Source: Chloroflexota bacterium (GTDB taxonomy: Bacteria > Chloroflexota > Anaerolineae > 4572-78 > J111). From it: DNA of 41,414 bases. Below the pieces are notes generated by a model, which made no database searches, had not been told where the DNA came from, and saw only the letters and a program-made list of their open reading frames with translations. The position numbers and the translations under genes were made by a program. The stretch is from positions 1 through 41,414 of the forward strand of contig JAJRVO010000311.1 of NCBI GenBank assembly GCA_024277275.1, given 5' to 3'. The first letter of the stretch is position 1. Every line of letters starts with the position of its first letter. This document shows, one piece after another, positions 34,316 to 41,414 of this stretch.

Positions 34316-35611
34316 CTACCGCCGGCCCGTGGACCGGGCGTTGGCCAGAGCAACCTCTAGCCGGTCGCCCTGATGGACAACATAGTGGGGAATGTGGCTG
34401 GCCGTTAGCTCTATCTCGATGTCCAGCGAGTTGTAGGGCATACCAAAACTTCCGGGGTCAATTAATACCGCCGTTACCCGCACCCCGCGACTATTCAGGT
34501 TACGGGCCGCAGCCACCCAATCCAGATCGGTGGCCGGGGTGACGATGATAACGGTGGTGTTGCGACTCAGGCGCATTGTTTCGGCGGCCAGCACCTCGGC
34601 CAGGGGGATTGTGCCGTTGGCCTGGGTTACGGCCAGCATCTCATAAATGCGGGTCAATTGGCGCTCGCCCCGGTCGCTTTGGGCAACCTCGCGGTGTTGG
34701 ATATCGCTGTACGTGGTCAGGCCGACGTTTCGGTTTTGGTTTAAAAAATGCTTGCCGAGCGAAGCGGCTATAGCAACACCGTACTCTTCTGTGCTGGGGG
34801 CAAGCTGAAACTCCGGCAGCTTTTCCCAATGAACTTCCGGCAGTTTGGGCAGGGGAAGCTGGTAATAACTTGGCCCGGCCTGGACGCGTCTCTCCATATC
34901 CAAAAAAATCCAGATGTCGGCGATGGGGTCCAACTCAAACTCTTTTACCATGAGCCGGTTGTTGCGGGCCGAGCTGGGCCAGTGAATGCGGTTAAAGCTG
35001 TCGCCAAAAACGTAATCTCTAACCCCGGAGACATTGGTGGTAACGTAATGAGTTCGACGCCGGAGGGCCTCGCCGCCAATTTGCTCGCCTACCGGCGGCC
35101 GGAAAGCGGGGAGATCAACCGCCATTGGGTACACGACAACGTGCGTGGCGAAATTTTCGGGCAACTCTTTTTTGAGGGGGAACAGGCCAAAGGGATCGCT
35201 GCTAAAAAGGGTGACGGGTCCCAGGCAAAAGCGTCCCCGCAGGTAGCAGGGGGTGCGGACGTGCCAGCTTTGCCGGCCTTTAGCTGTCAGGTTAGAGACC
35301 ACCCGGCTGGCCCGATGAAGGGGTAAGGTTGATTCGTCTTTCAGTTCAATCCACAATTTAGGAAGCGGTCCGGTGTTTTTGATAAGCAATCGCTCTTCAA
35401 TAAACCCGCCTACCTGAACGTGGTTGGCCCGGGTTCGCCGCGTAACGCGCACCCAATGCAAATTTAACCAGGCCCAGAGAAAGGAAAATAGTAAAATAGC
35501 TCCAAAAAGATAGGCCAAATTAAAAAAGAGAGGATCGCCAACCGTCAATGCTCCCCCTATCGAAATCAGCAGGAAAATAATAACTACCCAGCTTCGTTCC
35601 AGACTACGCAA
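34316..35611 (-). CDS. DUF58 domain protein (MoxR-associated)
   Basis: The product is 431 aa. Two membrane helices (about 8-24 and 28-48) precede a cytoplasmic/extracellular beta-rich region with VQVGGFIEERLLIKNTG. The DUF58 signature SGVRDYVFGDSFNRIHW and ARNNRLMVKEFE lies at about 195-225. A vWA-like segment starts DIWIFLDME at 232. DUF58 proteins are partners of MoxR AAA+ ATPases and are thought to help assemble or activate surface or cofactor-binding proteins. The start is TTG with GGAG 6 nt upstream. A heptamer array abuts that Shine-Dalgarno. It is downstream of moxR, in the expected moxR-DUF58 order. Transglutaminase-like genes that often follow are absent. Confidence 0.9.
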   Translation of the reverse strand: MRSLERSWVVIIFLLISIGGALTVGDPLFFNLAYLFGAILLFSFLWAWLNLHWVRVTRRTRANHVQVGGFIEERLLIKNTGPLPKLWIELKDESTLPLHRASRVVSNLTAKGRQSWHVRTPCYLRGRFCLGPVTLFSSDPFGLFPLKKELPENFATHVVVYPMAVDLPAFRPPVGEQIGGEALRRRTHYVTTNVSGVRDYVFGDSFNRIHWPSSARNNRLMVKEFELDPIADIWIFLDMERRVQAGPSYYQLPLPKLPEVHWEKLPEFQLAPSTEEYGVAIAASLGKHFLNQNRNVGLTTYSDIQHREVAQSDRGERQLTRIYEMLAVTQANGTIPLAEVLAAETMRLSRNTTVIIVTPATDLDWVAAARNLNSRGVRVTAVLIDPGSFGMPYNSLDIEIELTASHIPHYVVHQGDRLEVALANARSTGRR

Positions 35612-35621
35612 ATAAATCTCC

Positions 35622-35691
35622 GTAATTGGTAATCAGTAATTGGTAATCAGTAATCGGTAATCAGTAATCGGTAATCGGTAATCGGTAATTA
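35622..35691. repeat. Heptanucleotide array abutting the DUF58 ribosome-binding site
   Basis: Ten tandem heptamers (GTAATTG, GTAATCA, GTAATCG and a final GTAATTA) run from 35622 to 35691. The next bases, CTCC (35618-35621), are the DUF58 Shine-Dalgarno on the minus strand, so the array directly touches it. Further 7-bp GATAACT/GCTGGCT-like units (about 35710-35743) fill the rest of the spacer up to the moxR stop. Confidence 0.93.
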
Positions 35692-35744
35692 ATTTCTTGA
35701 AGTGGCGGACTGATAACTGATAACTGCTGGCTGCTCACTGATAA

Positions 35745-36698
35745 CTATCGCTCGGCCATCCGCACGCCGGGAACTCGAATAGAAGAGAGGATATCATAAA
35801 TGACCTCTTTGGGATCGACGTTTTTAATGCGGGCTGCCGGACTGATGATTAGCCGGTGGGCCAGGGTTGGCTCGGCCAGGGCTTTTATGTCATCCGGGAT
35901 GATGTAATCACGCTCGCGGATGGCTGCCAGAGCTTGACTGGTCCGGTACAGGGCCAGGCTGCCGCGCGGGCTGGCTCCCAGGTAAACGTCGGGGTGGTCG
36001 CGGGTGGCAACGCACAAATTGACAATGTAGTCCTTAATTAGGTCGTCGGCATAAATCTGTTTAACCGCTTCTTGAGCCTCCAGCAACTCCTTTTGAGTTA
36101 CCACTTGTTCCAGGGTAGTGATAGGGTGGGTAAATTGTTGGGCGCCCAAAATGGCAACTTCGCTTTTCTTGTCGGGATAACCGATATTGATGCGCAACAT
36201 AAAGCGGTCAAGCTGCGCTTCAGGTAAAGGAAAGGTGCCTTCATACTCGATGGGGTTTTGGGTAGCCAGCACCAAAAAAGGATCGTCCATAGGGTAGGTC
36301 TGACCATCAACCGTAACCTGCTGCTCCTCCATTGCTTCCAGCAGAGAACTCTGGGTTTTGGGGGTAGCCCGGTTAATCTCGTCGGACAGGACAATTTGAG
36401 CAAAAACCGGGCCGGGCCTAAATTCAAACTCTCGCGTTTTTTGGTTAAAAACAGAAACGCCGGTTATGTCGCTGGGTAACATATCGGGCGTAAACTGAAT
36501 CCGACGAAACGTGCAGCCAATAGAGCAAGCGACAGCCCGGGCCAAAATTGTTTTGCCGGTGCCGGGTACGTCTTCTATTAAAATGTGTCCTTGACACAAA
36601 AGGGCCAGCAAGGTTTGTTCTATAACCTCATGCTTGCCTATAATTACTTTTTCAACATTGCCAATCACCTTGTTGGCAAGATGTTTTACAACTTCCAT
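35745..36698 (-). CDS. MoxR-family AAA+ ATPase
   Basis: The product is 317 aa, normal for MoxR. Walker A is EDVPGTGKT (K49/T50), Walker B is [10 protein letters not shown] (D106/E107), followed by [18 protein letters not shown], sensor-1 [23 protein letters not shown] and the C-terminal lid with [19 protein letters not shown]. MoxR ATPases act as chaperones for protein-complex maturation, often with a DUF58/vWA partner encoded next to them, as here. The gap to the DUF58 gene is 133 bp and filled by heptamer repeats. AAGGAG lies 11 nt before the ATG. Confidence 0.95.
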   Translation of the reverse strand: MEVVKHLANKVIGNVEKVIIGKHEVIEQTLLALLCQGHILIEDVPGTGKTILARAVACSIGCTFRRIQFTPDMLPSDITGVSVFNQKTREFEFRPGPVFAQIVLSDEINRATPKTQSSLLEAMEEQQVTVDGQTYPMDDPFLVLATQNPIEYEGTFPLPEAQLDRFMLRINIGYPDKKSEVAILGAQQFTHPITTLEQVVTQKELLEAQEAVKQIYADDLIKDYIVNLCVATRDHPDVYLGASPRGSLALYRTSQALAAIRERDYIIPDDIKALAEPTLAHRLIISPAARIKNVDPKEVIYDILSSIRVPGVRMAER

Positions 36699-36827
36699 AT
36701 TTGGAGAGACTCCTTGTATAAAATGATGAATGATGAATGATGGACACTTTGTGTGAAGATGAGTTTTTATTGCGGTATTTCTGTGCCGTAGGTTTGGTTA
36801 AACTCCTTACGATGGATAGACTTGGGC

Positions 36828-36836
36828 ATTATACCA
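36828..36836 (-). promoter_or_regulatory. Extended -10 element upstream of moxR
   Basis: On the minus strand it reads TGGTATAATG, the same extended -10 as found before the REC-PAS operon. It would give a moxR leader of about 120 nt. No strong -35 is seen. The rest of the 366-bp moxR-HDAC divergent spacer is AT-rich, with a short GATGAAT repeat near 36725-36743 and nothing else recognised. Confidence 0.45.
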
Positions 36837-37064
36837 GTTATCGCTTTAGAATGGTAAATTGCGCGGTTATCAACATAGATTTTGTTCCCAGACTCCATTT
36901 GAAAACAAGACAACCTGTGTCATAAACTTTACCCGTACAAACTTAACAACAAGAAATGAAAAAGTGTTACAAAAACACCGCCGTAAATTTTCTTTATTTA
37001 TAGCCTGTGATATGATGAAAAATCAGGATAAAATTAAAATGATAATTCAGAAAGCGACAATCTT

Positions 37065-38090
37065 ATGGCAACCGGCTACGTTTTTGATGAAATTTTCACC
37101 AAACATAATTTAGCAAGGCATCCGGAAAATGCCCGGCGACTTGAGGCAATTATGGATTATTTAGCCTCTCGTAACATTTTACCCCGGTTGACTTCGGTTC
37201 CCAGCCGGGCCGCTACCCCTGATGAGTTGGCGTACTGCCATCACCCGCGCTATGTTGAACTGGTTCAAAACGCCAGTAATCGTGGAGGGGGGATGCTGGA
37301 TGCCGACACCTACGCCAACGAGTTCTCTTACGATGCGGCATGTCACGCTGTTGGGGGACTAATTGACTTGACCGCCGCCGTGGTAAGGGGCGACCTGGAT
37401 AACGGATTTGGTTTGGTCCGACCGCCCGGTCACCACGCCACCCCCAGCCGGGCGATGGGCTTTTGTCTCTTTGGCACGGTTGCCCTGGCAGCCCGCGCCG
37501 CGTACAAAGATATGGGGCTGGAACGAGTCGCAATTGTAGATTTTGACGTGCATCACGGCAACGGCACCGAGGCCATTTTAGATGAGGACCCGGCTGTGTT
37601 TTTTGTTTCCAGCCATCAATACCCGTATTACCCCGGCACCGGCGCTATCAACGATATTGGCAGCGGCCAGGGTAAAGGGACTGTCTTTAACATTCCGCTG
37701 TCGGTGATGACCGGCGACGAAGGATTCAAGTCTTTGTACGGCAACGCGGTTTTTCCGGCTCTGCGTCGTTTTCAACCGGAACTGATTTTGGTTTCAGCCG
37801 GATTTGACGCTCACTGGGATGACCCGCTGGCTAATATCGGCCTGTCTCTTAACGGCTACTACTGGCTGTGCCAAAGTCTGGTGACTCTGGCCGGTGAATT
37901 ATGCCAGGGCCGGATTGTTTTTACTCTGGAGGGCGGCTATAATTTAGACGTGCTGGCGCCCGGGGTCGGCAATGCCTTTAGGGCTTTGCTGGGCGACTCC
38001 GAACCCGACGACCCGATGGGCGGTTCGCCCTGGAAAGAGCCGGACGTGTCAGGATTACTGGCCGAATTGAAGAGGATTCATCAACTTTAG
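37065..38090 (+). CDS. Histone deacetylase family protein (AcuC/class II-like)
   Basis: The product is 341 aa covering the full arginase/deacetylase fold. Such bacterial enzymes remove acyl groups from acyl-lysine, acetylpolyamines or other amides. The zinc site is D161 and H163 (VDFDVHHGNGT) and D248 (SAGFDAH). The tandem catalytic histidines are H123/H124 (RPPGHHA) and the transition-state Tyr is Y292 (LEGGYNLDVL). N-terminal HPENARRLEAIMDYL is typical. All catalytic residues are intact. Class (lysine against polyamine deacetylase) is uncertain. The Shine-Dalgarno is weak, so an alternative start cannot be excluded, but the fold begins at once. The next gene starts 3 bp after its stop. Confidence 0.93.
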   Translation: MATGYVFDEIFTKHNLARHPENARRLEAIMDYLASRNILPRLTSVPSRAATPDELAYCHHPRYVELVQNASNRGGGMLDADTYANEFSYDAACHAVGGLIDLTAAVVRGDLDNGFGLVRPPGHHATPSRAMGFCLFGTVALAARAAYKDMGLERVAIVDFDVHHGNGTEAILDEDPAVFFVSSHQYPYYPGTGAINDIGSGQGKGTVFNIPLSVMTGDEGFKSLYGNAVFPALRRFQPELILVSAGFDAHWDDPLANIGLSLNGYYWLCQSLVTLAGELCQGRIVFTLEGGYNLDVLAPGVGNAFRALLGDSEPDDPMGGSPWKEPDVSGLLAELKRIHQL

Positions 38091-38093
38091 CGT

Positions 38094-39395
38094 ATGAGCC
38101 ATCACTATGGGGGGCGTCGTCCCCCCAGCGCTGAATTAGCCGCTGTAATTGGCGCTTTGATAGCCATTGGGTTGATCTTGGCGGGCAACGCCGTTGGACA
38201 GTTTGCTCTGGCTACGCCCACGCCCCAAGGCGTAGCAGCCAAGTCAACCGATGTGCGCCGGCCCAAACCTACCTTATCCCCCACCCCAACCCAACGCCCG
38301 CCGACGCTTACCAAAACGCCCACGCCTACATTTACCCCTGCACCCACGTTTACCCCCTTGCCTTCTTTTACGCCCGCCCCTACCTCAACCCCCTCGCCTT
38401 CGGTGATGCCCTTGCCTTCGGCAACGCCCACGCCGACCCGCAATCTGGCCGGGTGCAATGCTTCCGGTTGCGGCGCCGATGCCAAACCTCTGCCCACCGT
38501 TGAGTATGATCTTAAACTCTTGCTTCGACACGAAACGCCGGAACGTCGAGAGTGCTCCGAATGTCCCCAGAACGAGCATTTTTCCCAAACTGAGTTGGAT
38601 GCGCTGGTTGGGGCCAATGCCCGCGCCCTGGCCCAACTGCGAAGCATTGCCCTTTCTCAAGAACCGTATAAGGTAGCCCCCGGCGTCGTCTATATTGTGG
38701 CCGATTACGTCCACTACGTGGTTGTGGATTTGCAAGAGTCTGGCTTTACCCTGCGTAATATTATTCCCCCCATATCCAGCCCCAAAGCGCAAGAAGAGGT
38801 GCGGATTACCCCCTCGTACTGTTTTACGCCCCAATCGCTAGTTGTTATGACTGCCGATTATCACGGCCTGGTTGGTTCAAACAAAACGGAGACAGGCCGC
38901 GAAATCTTCTTTCATTTGGGTCGAGCCGCCCTTTTTCAGCTTGATGGCGAGTACAATATTGATGTCATTCGTGACGACTCGGTGTATGACCGCACAAGCG
39001 TTTCCTGGGGAGGCGGTCCTATTTTTATCTGGGACGGCAAGTACAACTTTAACCCGGAGCAAGAGTGGTTTACCCCGGAAAATTTAGACCATTATGAAAA
39101 TACGCGTTGGGCCAAAATGATTGTCGCGCTCTCGGAAGACCGGCGGTATCTGTTTCTTAGCGCTTCTTTTGATATCACCCTCAAAGAACACGCAGAAAAT
39201 ATGATTAGCCTGGGAGAAAAATGGGGCATAAAAGTAGACCGGGCCATGCGCTTTGACGGCAGCGAAAGCGCCTACCTGGCTATCAGGCTGGGGGATTATA
39301 TGATGCCGGTATTGGGCATCGAGGAGCCGTTGATTGTAAATTGCTTGGCTGTGGAGAGGGAGGTTGCTACTGATCCAGATGAGGATATAGATTGA
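38094..39395 (+). CDS. Secreted protein with Pro/Thr-rich linker and phosphodiester-glycosidase-like (NAGPA/DUF2233) domain
   Basis: The product is 433 aa. A membrane helix or signal peptide (about 15-38) is followed by a 75-residue Pro/Thr/Ser linker of (T/S)PTPT-type repeats (about 41-116), then a Cys-containing region (C121, C126, C154, C157). The C-terminal ~200 residues contain SWGGGP (304-309), RWAKMIVALSEDRRYLFLSASF, the ITLKEHAENMISLG helix and FDGSES (387-392). This order resembles the phosphodiester glycosidase fold, where GGGP, a RTA-VG strand, an LxELA helix and DGGGS occur. Here the DGGGS motif is degenerate (DGSES), so activity is doubtful. The assignment is inferred from motif order. 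The 3-bp gap to the deacetylase gene implies co-transcription. Confidence 0.8.
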   Translation: MSHHYGGRRPPSAELAAVIGALIAIGLILAGNAVGQFALATPTPQGVAAKSTDVRRPKPTLSPTPTQRPPTLTKTPTPTFTPAPTFTPLPSFTPAPTSTPSPSVMPLPSATPTPTRNLAGCNASGCGADAKPLPTVEYDLKLLLRHETPERRECSECPQNEHFSQTELDALVGANARALAQLRSIALSQEPYKVAPGVVYIVADYVHYVVVDLQESGFTLRNIIPPISSPKAQEEVRITPSYCFTPQSLVVMTADYHGLVGSNKTETGREIFFHLGRAALFQLDGEYNIDVIRDDSVYDRTSVSWGGGPIFIWDGKYNFNPEQEWFTPENLDHYENTRWAKMIVALSEDRRYLFLSASFDITLKEHAENMISLGEKWGIKVDRAMRFDGSESAYLAIRLGDYMMPVLGIEEPLIVNCLAVEREVATDPDEDID

Positions 39396-39434
39396 TCATC
39401 ACGCAACTGATAGCCATTCGACATGATCTATCCA

Positions 39435-39761
39435 TTAATCGGCTTCGCTGGCAAACCAGTACAAGTAAATTTCCTCAACTAAAGGTTGCAGAGGGGTGTT
39501 TTTATGAACCTCAAAAATGCACCAGTGATGTCTACCGGCAGCAAGATGGCGGGTAATATGGGCGGGCATACTCTGATGGTTGTCAGTCACAAGAACTCGC
39601 TTTGTTGATTCCATATACCGTAGAATATCAGGGTCAGGGTCGCCAAATGCCGGCGCGCCTTCGTCTCCTACCCGTAAGACATCAATCATTGGGTAGCGGC
39701 GTTGGATAGCTGTTTTAAGTCTGAGAGGTAAATTTTCATCAAGCAAAAAGCGGAGTTTCAT
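39435..39761 (-). CDS. DUF5615 family PIN-like protein (putative toxin)
   Basis: The product is 108 aa. It begins MKLRFLLDENLPLRLKTAI, with the DEN acidic pair (D8/E9) of PIN-like Mut7-C/DUF5615 proteins. Further conserved acidic residues are in DPDILRYM and RVLVTDN (D60). It is expected to be an Mg2+-dependent ribonuclease-like fold. It lies 5 bp downstream of a DUF433 gene, the usual antitoxin-toxin order for this pair. Toxicity is inferred from family association, not shown by the sequence. Confidence 0.85.
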   Translation of the reverse strand: MKLRFLLDENLPLRLKTAIQRRYPMIDVLRVGDEGAPAFGDPDPDILRYMESTKRVLVTDNHQSMPAHITRHLAAGRHHWCIFEVHKNTPLQPLVEEIYLYWFASEAD

Positions 39762-39766
39762 GTGTT

Positions 39767-40096
39767 CTATTTTTTAAGTTCACGAATCCGGAGTGTTGCC
39801 GGGGAGGGATTGTCGATCCATTCTTGGTAGGCTGTCTCAACACGATTATGTAAGTCAGCCAGGTAAGCCTCTACGGTTACCTGATGATGTAAATAATAGG
39901 CGATAACAGTATAAATTTGGACTAAACTAACGCCTGGAAAATCTTGGACAATCTGTTCGGGGCTGAGTCCTTCAAGATAGCGTTCCACAATATGTTCCAA
40001 GCCAATTCGATGGCCTTTAAGTCGAATGAAATTTGGCGCAATAATTTCCAGATACTCCCGCATATCAATTGGTTCAATTTGAGAAATTGTGGTCAT
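39767..40096 (-). CDS. DUF433 family protein (putative antitoxin)
   Basis: The product is 109 aa from the ATG at 40096, which has GGAGG 5-6 nt upstream; an earlier in-frame start at 40159 lacks such a site. The central helix-turn-helix-like DUF433 core is visible: FIRLKGHRIGLEHIVERYLEGLSPEQIVQDFPGVSLVQIYTVIAYYLHH (about 23-71). The C-terminal helix (VEAYLADLHNRVETAYQEW) probably binds the toxin. DUF433 proteins are likely DNA-binding antitoxins that autorepress their operon. It is paired with the DUF5615 gene. Confidence 0.85.
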   Translation of the reverse strand: MTTISQIEPIDMREYLEIIAPNFIRLKGHRIGLEHIVERYLEGLSPEQIVQDFPGVSLVQIYTVIAYYLHHQVTVEAYLADLHNRVETAYQEWIDNPSPATLRIRELKK

Positions 40097-40174
40097 CAGA
40101 ACCTCCGTACAAGCAATTATAGTAAGTTGGCTAAACTTTTCAAATCTATTCAAGCACACAAGAAGAAAAAGTAA

Positions 40175-41128
40175 TCACTTATTCCTCACTCCCGCAAACT
40201 CCAATACCTCTTGAGCCAGCCTGACACGGGCCTCGTCATTTTTCATAATGGTTGCCGTAACCAGCGTACGCAAACCCATATTGGTGATGGCTTCCTGGTG
40301 AGCCTCGTCCAGGTGGTCAATGACAAAGCCGGTCAGCACATCTTTAAGGTGTTTGGCGACCCCGACGGCTGAAACCTCCATCCCCAGTTCGGTCATCATT
40401 TTGGCGGCGGGCCCTTTTAACGCTTCGCCTTTTACAATGGGCGACACGCCGATTTTAGGCACTTGAGCGGCGGCGATGATTCGGCGCAGGTTGGGCAGAG
40501 CCAAAATCGGGTCGATGCTTACCAGAGGGTTGCTGGGGCAAAAAACAATGGTGTCTGCCATGCGGATGGCGTTGATAACCTCCTTGCTGGGTTGCGCCTC
40601 TTCAGCCCCGGCAAAGCGGATGCTTTTGACTGCCGGCTTGCACTGTTTTTCTACAAAATACTCCTGAAAGGCCAACTCCTCCTCCTCGGCCTGAACAATG
40701 GTTCGCACCGGCTGTTCGCTCATTGGCAGAACGGCGCTGCGCACCCCCAAGCGGCGGCATAACTCCTGTGTGACCCAGTTGTACGGATACCCTTCGCGTA
40801 GCCAGTTGCTACGTAATAAATGGGTCGCCAGGTCGCGGTCGCCCAACTGAAACCAGGTCGGGCCGCCGTAGCGGGCCAGGGCGGCCATCATGTTCCAGCT
40901 TTCATCCTTAACCCCCCAGCCGGTGACGGGATTGGCTGCTCCGGCCAGGGTGTACATCACCGTGTCCAGGTCGGGGGAGATGTGCAGACCCAGATGTTCA
41001 AAATCATCGCCGGTGTTGACGATGATGGTCAATTTTTCCGGCGGCACAATTTGGGCCAATCCGTAGGCCAATTTGGCTCCACCCACGCCGCCGGCCAAAG
41101 CAACGATGTTTTTTGATGTGTTGGTCAT
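40175..41128 (-). CDS. cofD: 2-phospho-L-lactate (LPPG:Fo) transferase CofD
   Basis: The product is 317 aa, normal for CofD. It transfers the phospholactyl/phosphoenolpyruvyl moiety from the GDP-activated donor to Fo in coenzyme F420 biosynthesis. The family N-terminus [16 protein letters not shown] (13-17 GGVGG), [49 protein letters not shown] and [17 protein letters not shown] are all present. The Shine-Dalgarno GGAG lies 8-9 nt before the ATG. No other cof genes are in this window; the gene is downstream of a repeat-rich spacer. It implies that the organism makes F420. Confidence 0.95.
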   Translation of the reverse strand: MTNTSKNIVALAGGVGGAKLAYGLAQIVPPEKLTIIVNTGDDFEHLGLHISPDLDTVMYTLAGAANPVTGWGVKDESWNMMAALARYGGPTWFQLGDRDLATHLLRSNWLREGYPYNWVTQELCRRLGVRSAVLPMSEQPVRTIVQAEEEELAFQEYFVEKQCKPAVKSIRFAGAEEAQPSKEVINAIRMADTIVFCPSNPLVSIDPILALPNLRRIIAAAQVPKIGVSPIVKGEALKGPAAKMMTELGMEVSAVGVAKHLKDVLTGFVIDHLDEAHQEAITNMGLRTLVTATIMKNDEARVRLAQEVLEFAGVRNK

Positions 41129-41167
41129 TGTAATTTCTCCTTTCGGATTTAGACTATTTAGCGTCTA

Positions 41168-41265
41168 AGGCTTTTACATCGACAAAAAATTGTCGATCAA
41201 GGTTGCAGGGTTGCAAAGTTGCAAATTATCGAACCTGCTACCCTGCAACTTTGCAACCTTGTTTG
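41168..41265. repeat. Dispersed repeat family 2, copy 2 (inverted, upstream of cofD)
   Basis: Bases 41168-41211 are the exact reverse complement of 29826-29869. The segment includes the TCGACAA/TTGTCGA hairpin and GGTTGCAGGGT. It continues with TTGCAAAGTTGCA and AACCTGCTACCCTGCAACTTTGCAACC, which forms a longer stem. Here it lies 5' of a gene, whereas the other copy lies 3' of fbaB. Confidence 0.8.
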
Positions 41266-41278
41266 CACAACCTTTAGA

Positions 41279-41414
41279 GCGTGTTTCTTAAAGACCGCAG
41301 AGGTTTTTTGCGAGATGTTTTCAAGCAAATTTGCCTTGATTATGACCCTGACTTACAGTTAAAATGGGCTTTAGAAACCTCTGCGGTCTGGCCCACACGA
41401 TTTAAGAAACACGC
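41279..41414. repeat. Nested palindrome (dispersed repeat family 3, copy 2)
   Basis: The outer arms GCGTGTTTCTTAAA (41279-41292) and TTTAAGAAACACGC (41401-41414) are perfect over 14 bp and end exactly at the window edge. The inner arms AGACCGCAGAGGTTT (41292-41306) and AAACCTCTGCGGTCT (41375-41389) are perfect over 15 bp and equal those at 34216-34311. The central 68 bases are unrelated to the loop of the other copy. The structure resembles a miniature inverted-repeat element. Confidence 0.75.

Noticed and set aside
34748-35326. 192-aa plus-strand frame over the DUF58 gene
   Set aside because: Antisense shadow of a clearly recognisable DUF58 protein; no start signal.
38105-38647. 180-aa minus-strand Gly/Val-rich frame opposite the Pro/Thr linker
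   Set aside because: Shadow of the Pro/Thr-rich repeat codons; the plus frame has a signal helix, a linker and a domain, and sits 3 bp after the upstream gene.

Overview
The window is bacterial chromosome and most likely comes from a member of the Chloroflexota (Anaerolineae or a related class). This placement is an inference. It rests on a CofD-type F420 biosynthesis gene, a DhnA-type class I aldolase, a citramalate synthase beside leuCD, Pro/Thr-rich secreted-protein linkers of the TPTPTFTP type, a YLPIIFNN segment in a huge exported protein, and spacers packed with heptanucleotide arrays and dispersed palindromes. No rRNA, tRNA, phage, IS or CRISPR element was found.

Layout. 1-2991: two palindromic repeats, then a minus-strand operon of a REC-PAS-PAS regulator, a small membrane protein and a DedA-family protein, read from 2991 down to 315 and tightly coupled. 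3533-4881: plus-strand ridA and an FAH-family hydrolase, preceded by a leader hairpin. 4878-26413: a minus-strand surface locus. In the direction of transcription it holds a Flp-type pilin-like protein, one gigantic gene of about 19.2 kb (about 6,400 aa, 46% of the window), and an LPXTG-type wall protein with its own near-perfect sigma-70 promoter. 27138-33472: minus-strand leuC, leuD, fbaB, cimA and a YbaK-type tRNA deacylase. CimA and LeuCD provide the citramalate route towards 2-oxobutyrate and isoleucine, with LeuCD shared with leucine synthesis. 33945-36698: a small two-TM protein, then moxR and a DUF58 gene (minus). 37065-39395: a plus-strand histone-deacetylase-like enzyme followed 3 bp later by a secreted protein with a phosphodiester-glycosidase-like C-terminus. 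39435-40096: a DUF433/DUF5615 toxin-antitoxin-like pair. 40175-41128: cofD. The window ends in two palindromic repeats.

The most unusual object is the giant surface protein. It reads as three blocks of right-handed beta-helix modules (2 + 5 + 1) separated by pairs of Ig-like domains. These are followed by DUF11 domains, ten tandem 110-aa DUF11-like repeats whose DNA is close to identical in places, Ig/cadherin-like domains and a CARDB-like C-terminus. The beta-helix modules come in two kinds, an opening kind and a continuation kind, used in a regular order. Other points of interest are a response regulator with Glu in place of the phospho-acceptor Asp, and heptamer or nonamer arrays in the spacers of the leu/cim and moxR/DUF58 clusters. 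Two of these arrays directly abut Shine-Dalgarno sequences.
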